From assembly GCA_024234995.1 (NCBI GenBank), contig JACKNF010000001.1:565762-629761 (forward strand): 64,000 nt of DNA, in the 5' to 3' direction. Positions 26,587-36,002 of the stretch are shown here, one piece after another. Under the pieces are notes generated by a model. It was given only the letters and a program-made list of their open reading frames with translations, was not told where the DNA came from and did not search any database. The position numbers and the translations under genes are program-made. Source of the stretch: Gammaproteobacteria bacterium. GTDB lineage: Bacteria > Pseudomonadota > Gammaproteobacteria > Competibacterales > Competibacteraceae. How positions within the stretch are numbered: position 1 is the stretch's first letter; each line of letters opens with the position of its first letter.

Positions 26587-27413
26587 ACCGGTTAATCCGT
26601 TGTCTTCTCCCGCTCCTGGGGTATGGATTGTTAGCGCTTGGTTTGTTACTCACGCTGACGCCGCTGCTGTGGATGCTCATGGCGTCGCTGATGCCGGCTG
26701 GCGAGGCTAGCAGCTATCCACCGCGCCTGTGGCCGGGCACGATCACGTTTGAGCATTACGCGGTGCTGTTCACCCGTCTCGATTTGGCCCGCTATCTGTT
26801 CAATAGCACCCTCCTGGCGGGCACGGTGACGGTCATTTCACTGTTTATCAACTCAATGGCTGGCTATGCTTTCGCCAAATTCCATTTCCGGGGCCGCGAC
26901 CGGCTGTTTCAGAGCTTGCTGGCAGCGCTGGTGATTCCCGCCCAAGTGGCGATGTTGCCGCTGTTTCTATTACTCAAGCAATTCGGGCTGATCAATACCT
27001 ATTGGGGCGTGATTATTCCCGGCATGGCCAGCATCTTTGGTATTTTTCTGATTCGCCAGTACCTGTTGGCAATTCCCGGTAGCTTGCTGGATGCTGCGCG
27101 AATGGATGGCGCCAGTGAATTTCGCATTTATTGGTCGCTGGTGCTGCCGCTGTGCCGGCCGATTCTGGTCACGTTGGGGATTTTTACCTTCATGGGGACC
27201 TGGAATGACTTTATGTGGCCATTGATCGTCCTCACCGATAGCTCGCTGTACACGCTGCCGGTGGCGCTGGCTAATCTGTTAGGCGAACATGTGCAGGATA
27301 CTGAATTGATGATGGCCGGTTCGGTGTTGACCGTATTGCCCGTCATGCTGCTATTCGTGGTGCTGCAACGGTACTACATTGCCGGGATCATGCTGGGGGG
27401 GATGAAGGGATAA
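26583..27413 (+). CDS. ABC sugar permease, MalG/UgpE type
   Basis: A 276-residue partner permease. The frame is open from 26484, but the ATG at 26583 overlaps the previous stop and begins a typical N-terminus. The EAA loop is LDAARMDGASEFRIYWSLVLP and the C-terminus ends QRYYIAGIMLGGMKG, a common ending in this subfamily. No ATPase gene follows; after 70 bases the opposite-strand GGDEF-EAL gene ends. The transporter must borrow an MsmK-like ATPase coded elsewhere. Confidence 0.94.
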   Translation: MNRLIRCLLPLLGYGLLALGLLLTLTPLLWMLMASLMPAGEASSYPPRLWPGTITFEHYAVLFTRLDLARYLFNSTLLAGTVTVISLFINSMAGYAFAKFHFRGRDRLFQSLLAALVIPAQVAMLPLFLLLKQFGLINTYWGVIIPGMASIFGIFLIRQYLLAIPGSLLDAARMDGASEFRIYWSLVLPLCRPILVTLGIFTFMGTWNDFMWPLIVLTDSSLYTLPVALANLLGEHVQDTELMMAGSVLTVLPVMLLFVVLQRYYIAGIMLGGMKG

Positions 27414-27484
27414 GCGGGGAGGTGAAGGGCTAAGAGGGGAAGGTATAGGCTGACCGCAACCGGTCCGGTCCAAGATTTGGGGGT

Positions 27485-29752
27485 TTATCCTCCCTGTGCA
27501 GAAAACAATGCCTCGATCTTCTCCGCATCGATGGGCTTGCTATACAAATACCCCTGTGCTTCCTGGCACCCGGCTTTTTTGAGGAAGTCGGCCTGTTCCT
27601 GGGTTTCCACCCCCTCTGCGATGACCGACAGGTTTAGGCTTTTTCCAAGAGCGATCACCGCATTGGCGATTGCTGCATCGTTTGGGTCGCCGGGTAAATC
27701 ACGCACGAAGGACTGATCAATTTTGATTTTCTGGATCGGCAGCCGCTTCAGATAGCTCAGCGAGGAATACCCGGTGCCGAAGTCGTCGATAGCCAAGGCC
27801 GCTCCCAGGCGCCGGATACTCTCTAGCTCACAGATGCCAGATTCAGCCTGCCGCATGATAAAGCCTTCCGTAACCTCCAACTCCAGCCGGGCAGCGGGAA
27901 ATCCGGTCTTGGCCAGTACCGTTTCTAGAGTATCCGCCAGCCCGCCGCGCTGGATCTGGGTGCCGGCTAGATTGACGGCAATTTGCCTGATTTCGATGCC
28001 TTGCTCCAGCCACGTTTTGCCCTGCAAGCAGGCGGTGAGCAGTACCCAGTCGCCGATGGGATGGATCAGGCCGCATTCTTCGGCCATAGGAATAAATTTG
28101 ATAGGGGAGACCATGCCGAGTTTTGGATGCTGCCAGCGAACCAGGGCCTCGACGCCAATGAACCGGTTGTTTCGCAGATCGACCTGGGGCTGATAGAGCA
28201 GCAGCAATTCGCCTTTGGCAATTGCTTGGCGCAGGTCGTTTTCCAGCGACACCCGCTCAAAGGCATTGCGGGTGAGCTCTTCGGTATAAAAACGATAGGT
28301 GTTGCGTCCCTCTTCCTTAGCGCGGTACATGGCGGCATCGGCGTTACGTAGCAGGGTGGTGGGGTCGGTGCCGTCCTGCGGGTAAAGGGCGATGCCTACA
28401 CTGGTGGAAATCGCGATCTGCCGTTCCTCCAGATGGAAAGGTTCGGTCAAAGACCCCATCAATTTTTGTGCCGCGACGGCAGCTTTTTCCGGTTCGCGCA
28501 CATCCTCCAGCAGCAAAATGAACTCATCCCCGCCAACCCGGGCCACGGTGTCTTCCTTGCGGAGGCTGCTCAATAGGCGCTTCGCAATGCTCTTCAACAG
28601 CCAGTCTCCGACCGGATGGCCGAGACTGTCGTTGATATGCTTGAAGTGATCGAGGTCGAGAAAGAATATTGCCAGATGGGTGGCATGGCGCTCAGTGCGT
28701 TTGATGGCCTGCTCTAGCCGTTCATTGAACAGCAGCCGGTTGGGCAGGTCAGTAAGGGTGTCGTGGTGGGCCAAGTGATGCAACTGTTCCTGGGAGTGCT
28801 TGACCCCGCTGATGTCCTCAGTAAAGAGGACAATGCCGCCAATGGCTCCATCGTCTGTGTGCCAGGGCCGTACGACCCAATGCAACCATTGCACCGTGCC
28901 GTCCGGGCGTTCAAAACGATCTTGGTCGACCTGCACAACCTCACCTGCCATTCCACGCTGATACACAGCTTTCCAGTCGTCCGGAACTTCTGGAAAAACC
29001 GCGTAGTGGGATTGGCCGATGACACTGTCTTTTAGGCCATAATCGTTCATCCAGCGGCGACTGACAGCAAGGTAGCGCATCTGGCGGTCGAACATGGCGA
29101 GGGCTGCGGGGGCATGTTCGATAAAGATTTGCAGTCTTTCCTCGCTTTCGCGCAGGGCGATCTCCGCCTGCTTTCGTGCTGTAATGTCCAGTGCAACACC
29201 CATCATCCGGTGTGCCTTACCGTTTTTGCCGTGCTCAATGTTGCCGAGTGCCGCGATCCAGCGGACCTCGCCATCCGGTCTCACCACGCGAAATTCAATA
29301 TTGTATTCTTTGCCGTTCTCGACACAGGCACGCACATTTTCCCGCCAGCGTATCCGGTCGTCGGGATGCACCCGTGCTTCTACATTAAAAATGCCGTTAA
29401 ACTCATCTGGCTTGTCGCCCCATATCGCCAGCATCTCATCCGACCGGTAAACTTTGTTGGTTGCGATGTTCCATTCCCATAAGCCTATTCCGGACAAGCG
29501 TTGCGCCATGCGGTGGCGTTCTTCACTCTCCGCGAGCTGGCGATAGCTGATTCGAAGCAGCCCGTAGAGACCGGCGCTGGTTACTGCAACGAACAACCCG
29601 CCCTTGATGGTTTGCAGCGCTGACAAGGTTTCCGCGCTGGTGCTGATGGCTTCCAGTAACCGGTCGGAGAGCAGAATCCAAAGCAGGCTGAAAATGAAAT
29701 AGATGAGAGCAACCCGTAGCGCAGCGTTCTTGGTGAGGGCGATCATGTACAT
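27485..29752 (-). CDS. PAS-PAS-GGDEF-EAL c-di-GMP enzyme with membrane anchor
   Basis: A 755-residue protein. Two membrane helices (about 13-30 and 46-68) with almost no periplasmic loop anchor it. Two PAS domains follow (about 78-195, with GIGLWEWNIATNKVYRSDE and a PAC tail ITARKQAE; and 200-325). The GGDEF domain has VGGDEFILLL near 407 with HDTLTDLPNR before it. The EAL domain keeps VEALVRW near 532, DDFGTGYSSLSYLKRLP, KIDQSFV and AEGVET, so both activities look intact. It is a single-gene unit, divergent from orn across 225 bases. Input is probably cytoplasmic (redox, small ligand). Confidence 0.95.
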   Translation of the reverse strand: MYMIALTKNAALRVALIYFIFSLLWILLSDRLLEAISTSAETLSALQTIKGGLFVAVTSAGLYGLLRISYRQLAESEERHRMAQRLSGIGLWEWNIATNKVYRSDEMLAIWGDKPDEFNGIFNVEARVHPDDRIRWRENVRACVENGKEYNIEFRVVRPDGEVRWIAALGNIEHGKNGKAHRMMGVALDITARKQAEIALRESEERLQIFIEHAPAALAMFDRQMRYLAVSRRWMNDYGLKDSVIGQSHYAVFPEVPDDWKAVYQRGMAGEVVQVDQDRFERPDGTVQWLHWVVRPWHTDDGAIGGIVLFTEDISGVKHSQEQLHHLAHHDTLTDLPNRLLFNERLEQAIKRTERHATHLAIFFLDLDHFKHINDSLGHPVGDWLLKSIAKRLLSSLRKEDTVARVGGDEFILLLEDVREPEKAAVAAQKLMGSLTEPFHLEERQIAISTSVGIALYPQDGTDPTTLLRNADAAMYRAKEEGRNTYRFYTEELTRNAFERVSLENDLRQAIAKGELLLLYQPQVDLRNNRFIGVEALVRWQHPKLGMVSPIKFIPMAEECGLIHPIGDWVLLTACLQGKTWLEQGIEIRQIAVNLAGTQIQRGGLADTLETVLAKTGFPAARLELEVTEGFIMRQAESGICELESIRRLGAALAIDDFGTGYSSLSYLKRLPIQKIKIDQSFVRDLPGDPNDAAIANAVIALGKSLNLSVIAEGVETQEQADFLKKAGCQEAQGYLYSKPIDAEKIEALFSAQGG

Positions 29753-29977
29753 ATCCTTGGCAAAACGGCGGACGGGGTAGAGGCCAACCTCGCAGGTACT
29801 TTGTCAGCCTTGTTTTTCATGGTTTACTACAAATTATAGTTTTGTCTCATTCAATCGGATTTACCGGATGGTTTGACAGACTAGGATCCGCTTTGTGGAG
29901 CTAACGCCACAAAAAAGATCGAAGAACCTGAGTTTTTATATGCAAAATCTTGGAGAAAAAGCAAGAGAGCGGAATGC

Positions 29978-30523
29978 ATGTCTTCTGAAAATTTGATCTG
30001 GATTGATTTAGAAATGACCGGTTTGGCTCCCCAGACCGACTTCATTATCGAAATCGCCACCATCGTGACCGATAGCCAGCTTAATATTCTCGCTGAAGGT
30101 CCGGTATTCGCGATTCATCAAAGCGACGAGACCTTGGCGGCGATGGATGACTGGAATCAGAAGCAGCACGGTGAATCCGGTCTAGTCGCCCGGGTTCGCG
30201 CCAGCCGCATTGATGAGCGCGAGGCTGAATTATGTACCCTGGAATTCCTGAGTCATTTTGTCCCTTTTGGCAAATCACCAATGTGTGGTAACAGCATTTG
30301 TCAGGACCGGCGATTTCTAGCGCGCTGTATGCCCGAACTGGAGGCGTACTTTCATTACCGCAACCTGGATGTCAGCACAATCAAGGAACTGGGCCGGCGC
30401 TGGTATCCAGAACGGGTCAAGGGTTTCAACAAGACCTCGACCCATCTAGCGCTCCAGGATATTCGTGATTCCATCGAGGAGCTGCGCTTTTATCGTGAGC
30501 GGTTATTTATCGCGGCACAGTAA
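29978..30523 (+). CDS. orn: oligoribonuclease
   Basis: A 181-residue DEDDh exonuclease, identical in length to E. coli Orn, that degrades 2-5-mer RNAs and the pGpG released by EAL phosphodiesterases. Catalytic residues are Asp10 and Glu12 (WIDLEMTGL), a mid Asp ([10 protein letters not shown]), and His156 and Asp161 (THLALQDI). It is a monocistronic gene between a GGDEF-EAL gene and a rhodanese gene. Confidence 0.98.
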   Translation: MSSENLIWIDLEMTGLAPQTDFIIEIATIVTDSQLNILAEGPVFAIHQSDETLAAMDDWNQKQHGESGLVARVRASRIDEREAELCTLEFLSHFVPFGKSPMCGNSICQDRRFLARCMPELEAYFHYRNLDVSTIKELGRRWYPERVKGFNKTSTHLALQDIRDSIEELRFYRERLFIAAQ

Positions 30524-30583
30524 GCGTTCACTCTTGGCTTCCAGGGGGAGGGATGGAGAGAGGGCTGAATAAACAGGAGAAAT

Positions 30584-31435
30584 TCAGATTTCGACCGGCA
30601 AGGCAGGATCATTGCCCCATTCCGACCAGGCGCCAGGATAGCCACGCACCCGCGAATAGCCCAGATGGCGTAGCACCCAGTAGGTGTGTGCTGAGCGGTG
30701 ATGCGTCTGGCAATAGACAATTACTTCCTTGCTGGGCGTGACACCGCGTGTTTCCAGCATTTCGCGCAATACCGGATCAGGCTGGAACCGCCCTTGCCGT
30801 TGCGGGTCCATGGCGTCAGTCCAGTTGAGATTCACTGCGCCGGGAATGTGCCCGCCCCGGGCCGCGCGCACATCGACGCCCGCGTATTCCGCGGCGGTGC
30901 GGGTGTCTAACAGCGCCAGATCCGGTTGGCCGAGCCGCGATAGAATGTAGTCCCGGCTGGCGGCCGCTGCCGGATTCAGGATCTGGGCGTGATAGGTGCT
31001 GCGCTCTGGGTGGTGGAACTGGGCTTCCAGCGCCCCGCCGGCAGCATCCCAGGCATGGACACCGCCATTCAGCAGCGACAACTGCGCATGACCGAGCACA
31101 GACAGTGTCCACAGCAGCCGGCTCGCGCGGCCATTGCCTTCCTCGTCGTAGGCGACAACCTGCTGGCCTGGGGTCAGACCGAGCCGGGATAGTACTTCAC
31201 TCAGATGGTTCTCGGGCGGCAATAAGCCCATCATCGGTGGTTTGACCCAGATCAACTCCGAGTAAGCTAGATGAGCCGCGCCGGGAATATGGCCCGCGGC
31301 ATAACTAGCGGGATCGCACAGATCAACGATCAAAACGGTTGGATCGGCTAGGCGGGTTTGCAGCAACTCCGGCTCGATCAGCAAAGGCAGGCGAGATGCA
31401 GAGGACATGGCGGGTATGCTCCTGAAAGAATTCAT
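30584..31435 (-). CDS. tandem-rhodanese sulfurtransferase, RhdA type
   Basis: A 283-residue thiosulfate:cyanide-type sulfurtransferase with two rhodanese domains. The C-terminal domain carries the active-site cysteine in CQTHHRSAHTYWVL; the CQTHHRS loop is characteristic of Azotobacter RhdA. The N-terminal domain has AYDEEGNGRAS where the loop would be and no cysteine, so it is structural. Met10 (31408) is an alternative start. It is convergent with orn, and a rhodanese also lies near orn in pseudomonads. Confidence 0.9.
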   Translation of the reverse strand: MNSFRSIPAMSSASRLPLLIEPELLQTRLADPTVLIVDLCDPASYAAGHIPGAAHLAYSELIWVKPPMMGLLPPENHLSEVLSRLGLTPGQQVVAYDEEGNGRASRLLWTLSVLGHAQLSLLNGGVHAWDAAGGALEAQFHHPERSTYHAQILNPAAAASRDYILSRLGQPDLALLDTRTAAEYAGVDVRAARGGHIPGAVNLNWTDAMDPQRQGRFQPDPVLREMLETRGVTPSKEVIVYCQTHHRSAHTYWVLRHLGYSRVRGYPGAWSEWGNDPALPVEI

Positions 31436-31665
31436 ATTATGGTTGATACAATCCGGCGTGGCCGATCCGGTCGAAATTTCAACTATGGCAAATACCTCTC
31501 ATCATCACAAGTTGCCGCTCTATGCGCAACGGTATCTAGCCATTGGTATTCTTACGGTGATCTGATCGGGTTTACAGTAAGCTTTACAAGGTATCTAATA
31601 GCTAAGCAATTGAAAATTGGACCTTGCCATCGTCCATAGAACTACCTGTTGATAAGCACATATCC

Positions 31666-33006
31666 ATGCCGCTCGATCCCTCTAAAATTCTTGGCGCCGC
31701 ATTGATGGCTACACTCGCGATGACTTCATTAATCATTGGTGTCGTGATCGGCCTTTACGGGCGGCCCTCGCGGCGAACCAACGCCATTATCATGGCTTTC
31801 GGCACGGGAGCACTGATCCAGGCGCTGGCACTTGAGCTGGCTTTCGAAGGTGCTGAACGTTTGATCGTGGAAGATCATTTGAGCGGTATCGCTAGCTGGT
31901 GCTGGATCGCAGCGGGCTTTATCACGGGAGGCGTGCTGTATTATTTGGGAAATCGCTGGCTGGAACGTTACGGCGCGGCGCTGCGCCACCCGGCGCTGGC
32001 TAAATTGTATCTGCTGCGCCAGAAACGCGAACATTCGGCAGAGCTGCTGTCCCGGCTGGCCCAGGTCGATTTGCTGCGTTCGCTGCCGCCTGAAGAGATG
32101 GAAGCGGTGTTACTCTGCGTTCAGCCGGTGCCGGTTGCAGCGGGTGAAATCATTTTTCATCAAGGCGATGCCGGCGATGCGTTGTATTTGATCAGCCAAG
32201 GTAAGGTCGAGGTATTCGCCCATTCCAGGCCCGCGACGTCAGCGATCCCGGAAGTTGTTCCCTTGGCGCGCTTGTCAAGTGGCCAGTCGTTTGGTGAGAC
32301 AGCATTATTGACCGGTGAATTGCGCACCGCTACGGTCAAGGCCATCACCGATGTCACCTTGCTGAAAATCAGTAAAGAGCATTTTGACGAATTGCTTGAT
32401 GAGTCGCCCCGGCTGCGCCACGCGGTCGAAACCCTCAATTCTCAACGCCTCTTGCAAAATGTGGCTGTTCTGCATGAACAGCCTGATGCTGTAGCCTGGC
32501 AAAAGATGGCACTGGCAAATGTCCAGCGTTTGAGCCGCAAGGAACAAGAGGCGCTGCTCGCGAAGCATGGGGCTACAGGTTCGCCGCTGGCGCTGTTTCT
32601 TGGAGCCACGCTCGATGGGATTCCGGCATCGGTAGTCATTGGCTCTAATTTTGAAACCCTCGACGCTTTTCGCTACACGTTTCTGGTGGCGATCTTTCTA
32701 TCGAGTGTGCCGGAGGCGATTGGCAGCACATTGAGCATGAAACAAGCCGGTTTTAGCACACGACGGATCTTTACCCTGTGGAGTCTGCTGGTGCTGGCGG
32801 CCGCGCTGGCGGCCGCGTTGAGCAGCATTTTTCTCGCCGAAGCACCGCCAGTACTGCTCACGTTGGCCGGCGCGATTGCCGGAGGTGGTATTTTGGCGAT
32901 GGTATCATCGGTGATGATGCCGGAAGCCTACGAAGACGGCGGCCCGCCGGTCGGGCTGGCAACTATCGCCGGTTTTCTGAGCGTATTCCTGTTTGCTTTT
33001 GTCTAG
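31666..33006 (+). CDS. ZIP-like membrane protein with inserted cyclic-nucleotide-binding domain
   Basis: A 446-residue protein. Three N-terminal membrane helices (about 8-100) are followed by a soluble cyclic-nucleotide-binding domain (about 125-260: GDAGDALYLISQGKVEVF, then the phosphate-cassette-like FGETALLTGELRTATVKA). Five more helices complete an eight-helix plan like ZIP metal transporters. The ZIP TM4 and TM5 motifs are recognisable but altered: ATLDGIPAS for HNxxEG and SSVPEAIGS for HxxPE, so the histidine ligands are missing. Start is the ATG at 31666; a TTG at 31624 would add 14 residues. Alone between rhodanese and TerD-protease genes. Transport activity is unproven. Confidence 0.8.
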   Translation: MPLDPSKILGAALMATLAMTSLIIGVVIGLYGRPSRRTNAIIMAFGTGALIQALALELAFEGAERLIVEDHLSGIASWCWIAAGFITGGVLYYLGNRWLERYGAALRHPALAKLYLLRQKREHSAELLSRLAQVDLLRSLPPEEMEAVLLCVQPVPVAAGEIIFHQGDAGDALYLISQGKVEVFAHSRPATSAIPEVVPLARLSSGQSFGETALLTGELRTATVKAITDVTLLKISKEHFDELLDESPRLRHAVETLNSQRLLQNVAVLHEQPDAVAWQKMALANVQRLSRKEQEALLAKHGATGSPLALFLGATLDGIPASVVIGSNFETLDAFRYTFLVAIFLSSVPEAIGSTLSMKQAGFSTRRIFTLWSLLVLAAALAAALSSIFLAEAPPVLLTLAGAIAGGGILAMVSSVMMPEAYEDGGPPVGLATIAGFLSVFLFAFV

Positions 33007-33040
33007 CCTGCGCTGACCGGATTGAGTTTGCATCTTGCCT

Positions 33041-34261
33041 CTATCCCTGGCATTCGATCTTCACCACAAAATCGCGGGCCTCAGCAGCAATCTCAGCAGT
33101 ACTGCGGGCAGGACGGGCCGCGCGGCTCTGGCAGTCCACTCCCACGGCATCCAGGAAGCTGCACGCCAGCGCCGCTTTAATCGCGAAATTGACGTTCTGT
33201 GGAATGTCGCCGGTCATTTCGTGAACGCGCACGGCGTTCAGCTTCGAGCTGACAACCCCGACAACCGCGCCGTCGCTGTCCAGCACCGGACCACCGCTAT
33301 TGCCGGACTGGATTGGAGCAGTGAATTGCAGCGAACGGGTATCGTCGCCCGGACCGATCAGTGAACTGACATTGCCGGTGGTCACCTGTGGCCCCGAACC
33401 AAGCAATCCACCCAGCGGGTAGCCGACAACGATCACTGCTTCGCCGAGTTGCGCCTGCCGTCCGCTGCGGAAAGCCGCGGTGCCCGGCCATGCCGTATCA
33501 GCCCGCAACAGGGCTAGATCATTGGTGGGATCGGCGAACACTGGCTCCAGCCGGCAGCGCTGACGTGGCGAGCGGGCCAGGATTTCCCGGGCGCCTTCGA
33601 TCACATGGTGATTGGTCAGCACATAGCCCTCCGGGTGAACGCAAAAACCGGTGCCGCTGAACGCAGTGGGACCTGTGGATTGACCGGAGCCGCGCCGCGA
33701 TTCTGGTCCAGTGATGGGGGGCTTTTCTGGCACCGGTTGCGGTACACGCAAACCGAAATGCGCCGCCAAGGCGGGCAGGCCGGCCGCAAACCCTTGACCG
33801 ACTGCCCGGAATTTCCATTGACCATGATGGCGATACAGTTCTGCCATAATCATCGCCGTCTCGCCGCGGCTGGCCGGTGGCAGCGGAAACAGCAACAGCG
33901 GCTGATCTGCAGCGTCAGTTAGCCAGGACCGGATGGCGGTGAAGATGCTAAGCGTCACGCCTGGCGGCATGCCTGGCTTCACCGCCAGCACGATAGCAAT
34001 GCGGGTGATAGCAGCCGGTACGGCGTCCAGTTCGATGCGGAACTCGGGCGGATAGCCCGTGAAGGTCACCGAGTTGCCGGGGGAATGGGGTTGCTCGGCG
34101 CTCACCAGATCAGACAGATCACGCGCTTGCCCGCCCGCGCCAAGTAATACCGCCCCGATCTGGGTTCTGGCTTCGAAGTCCTCGCGCGGCTCGCCACTGA
34201 TGCCGGCCACGACCCGGCCACCGCCGATGGGTTGATTTTGTCCTGGTTGCAGCTCGCGCAT
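33041..34261 (-). CDS. TerD domain-trypsin-like serine protease fusion
   Basis: A 406-residue two-part protein without signal peptide. Residues 1-~170 look like a TerD (tellurite/stress) domain: ARTQIGAVLLGAGG, and the family ending AMIMAELYRHHGQWKFRAVGQGF. After a Pro-rich linker (~175-205) comes a trypsin-fold protease with the full triad: His near 217 (LTNHHVIEG), Asp near 246 (NDLALLRAD) and Ser near 321 (SGNSGGPVLD). Two cysteines in the protease could be reduced in the cytoplasm. No PDZ domain. It suggests a Ca2+- or stress-gated cytoplasmic protease. No ter genes lie nearby. Confidence 0.82.
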   Translation of the reverse strand: MRELQPGQNQPIGGGRVVAGISGEPREDFEARTQIGAVLLGAGGQARDLSDLVSAEQPHSPGNSVTFTGYPPEFRIELDAVPAAITRIAIVLAVKPGMPPGVTLSIFTAIRSWLTDAADQPLLLFPLPPASRGETAMIMAELYRHHGQWKFRAVGQGFAAGLPALAAHFGLRVPQPVPEKPPITGPESRRGSGQSTGPTAFSGTGFCVHPEGYVLTNHHVIEGAREILARSPRQRCRLEPVFADPTNDLALLRADTAWPGTAAFRSGRQAQLGEAVIVVGYPLGGLLGSGPQVTTGNVSSLIGPGDDTRSLQFTAPIQSGNSGGPVLDSDGAVVGVVSSKLNAVRVHEMTGDIPQNVNFAIKAALACSFLDAVGVDCQSRAARPARSTAEIAAEARDFVVKIECQG

Positions 34262-34283
34262 GAATATCTCCTCACCATTGATT

Positions 34284-34310
34284 CCTCCCCGCTAGAGGGA
34301 GACAGGCGTG
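34284..34310. repeat. CTCCCC/AGGGAG palindromic element upstream of the TerD-protease gene
   Basis: The string cctccccgctagagggagacagg resembles the other pyrimidine/purine palindromes in the window. It lies between yrfG and the TerD-protease gene. Confidence 0.35.
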
Positions 34311-34316
34311 ATTTTG

Positions 34317-34982
34317 CTAAACGATAGGCAACAAATCGGAAAAGTCTTGAATAGCTGGAAACCGGTCCAGTGTCCGGGGTGGATCGATGGAATCTGGCCG
34401 TAGCACCGATACGACATATGCAATTCCATAGTCCTGCGCTGTATGCAGAATTGATAGGTTATCGTCTACCAATAGAGTCGCTGCTGGGTTAAATGCCTCG
34501 ATTTGTTGCAATCGAGGCCAGAATTCCGGCTGTTCCTTCACCAATCCCAGGTCATGGGCGCAGATCATGGCGTCAAAGTGTCCTGTGAGCTGGGTCTTTT
34601 CCATCTTCAAACTCAGACTGTGTGGATGCGCATTGGTCACCAGGATGACTCGTTTGCCGGTTGCGCGCAGCGCATCGAGAAATTCCAGAGCATGGGGATG
34701 GACAGCAATCAGATGCTCGATTTCGCGCTTCAGCGCAACAACGTCGAGTGCTAATTCCCGGGTCCAGTAGTCCAGGCAATACCAGTCTAACGTCCCCTCG
34801 ACCGCCTGAGTGCGGGCCTTAACCTCGGCGTGCGCTTGGTCTAGGGACACGGCATGGCGCTCAGCGTAGCGTTTTGGAATCAATTCCCGCCAGAAATAAT
34901 TGTCGAAGTGCAAATCCAGCAGGGTACCGTCCATATCGAGCAGGACAGTGCAAATCTCTGGCCATGGTAGCCACAACGTCAT
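34317..34982 (-). CDS. yrfG: HAD-family GMP/IMP nucleotidase YrfG
   Basis: A 221-residue HAD hydrolase, one residue shorter than E. coli YrfG, which dephosphorylates GMP and IMP. Motif I is LLDMDGTLLDLHFDNYFW (nucleophile Asp), motif II is VILVTNAHPHSL, and motif IV is ATLLVDDNLSIL. The KRYAERHAVSLDQAH and LDWYCLDYWTREL segments are YrfG-specific. The frame is open to 35273, overlapping cysQ; I chose the ATG at 34982, which begins the family N-terminus (MTLWLPWPEICTVLLD). Divergent from cysQ across 129 bases. Confidence 0.92.
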   Translation of the reverse strand: MTLWLPWPEICTVLLDMDGTLLDLHFDNYFWRELIPKRYAERHAVSLDQAHAEVKARTQAVEGTLDWYCLDYWTRELALDVVALKREIEHLIAVHPHALEFLDALRATGKRVILVTNAHPHSLSLKMEKTQLTGHFDAMICAHDLGLVKEQPEFWPRLQQIEAFNPAATLLVDDNLSILHTAQDYGIAYVVSVLRPDSIDPPRTLDRFPAIQDFSDLLPIV

Positions 34983-35111
34983 GAAAAGGCTCCGCCGGCA
35001 AGCGGCTTGGGCTAAATTTTGTGTAGAATTTAGTGTGTGAATGCAGTGGTTCTGAATAGTTGATATGCGCTCCACACTATTATCATAACGACCCGTGAGG
35101 TTCTTCACGTC

Positions 35112-35969
35112 ATGAACGACGTCCCTCCTATTCAATTGTCCGCCCTGGCGGAGCCGGTTCAGGCGATCGCCCGGGAGGCGGGACGCCGTATTTTGGATGT
35201 GTATGCCGGTTCCTTCAGTATTATAGAAAAAGCCGATCAAAGCCCGGTCACCGAGGCCGATCTTGCGGCCCATAACTGTATTTTGCGCGGCCTGATCAGG
35301 TTGACTCCCCAGATTCCAATCTTGTCCGAGGAGGCATCGGATATCGGCTTTGCTGAACGTAGCCGCTGGGAGTGGCTATGGCTGGTCGATCCGCTCGACG
35401 GCACGCGTGAATTTATTCGGCGTAGCGACCAGTTTTCAGTCAATATTGCGCTTATTCATCAACATGAAGCGGTCTTTGGGCTGGTTCTATCGCCTGTGGA
35501 TGGCGTTTGTTACTACGCTTGGCGTGGCGGCGGTGCGTGGAAAAAACCCCGTAGCGGTAAACCGGCTTGGCGCATTCAAGTTGCCCGCAGCAGCCATCAA
35601 CCCCCGCGAGTTACCAGCAGTGAGGCTTCTTACCGTAGCCGCCGCTTGCAGGACTACCTGCAACAGCTTGGCGATTATCGCCATATGTTTCTGGGTAGCG
35701 CCCTGAAATCCTGCTTGATTGCCGAGGGTAAGGCGGATCTTTATCCTCGCTTCGGGCCGACCGGCGAGTGGGACACGGCTGCCACGCAAATCATTATCGA
35801 GGAAGCCGGTGGTCAGATGACCGACATGCAGTTGCGGCCCCTGCGCTACAACGCCCGGCCAGTGTTGATTAATCCGGATTTTTTCGCATTTGGCGACACA
35901 GGCCGCGATTGGTCCCGTTATCTGCCACAACGCCAATCTCTGGGACGGACCGTTCCATCATCGCATTAA
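35112..35969 (+). CDS. cysQ: 3'(2'),5'-bisphosphate nucleotidase CysQ
   Basis: A 285-residue Li+-sensitive inositol-monophosphatase-like enzyme that removes the 3'-phosphate from PAP. Metal-binding motifs are visible: SPVTEADLAAH, ILSEE, WLVDPLDGTREFI and GEWDTAAT. It is ~40 residues longer than E. coli CysQ because of extensions at both ends and a basic insert (GKPAWRIQVARSSHQPP). It is followed 33 bases later by zapE. Confidence 0.94.
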   Translation: MNDVPPIQLSALAEPVQAIAREAGRRILDVYAGSFSIIEKADQSPVTEADLAAHNCILRGLIRLTPQIPILSEEASDIGFAERSRWEWLWLVDPLDGTREFIRRSDQFSVNIALIHQHEAVFGLVLSPVDGVCYYAWRGGGAWKKPRSGKPAWRIQVARSSHQPPRVTSSEASYRSRRLQDYLQQLGDYRHMFLGSALKSCLIAEGKADLYPRFGPTGEWDTAATQIIIEEAGGQMTDMQLRPLRYNARPVLINPDFFAFGDTGRDWSRYLPQRQSLGRTVPSSH

Positions 35970-36002
35970 TTTTAATAAAATCAATTTGATCCGAGTTCTG
36001 CC

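Noticed and set aside
35487..35936. A 149-codon open frame opposite cysQ.
   Set aside because: Complete overlap with a well-supported gene and no recognisable features.
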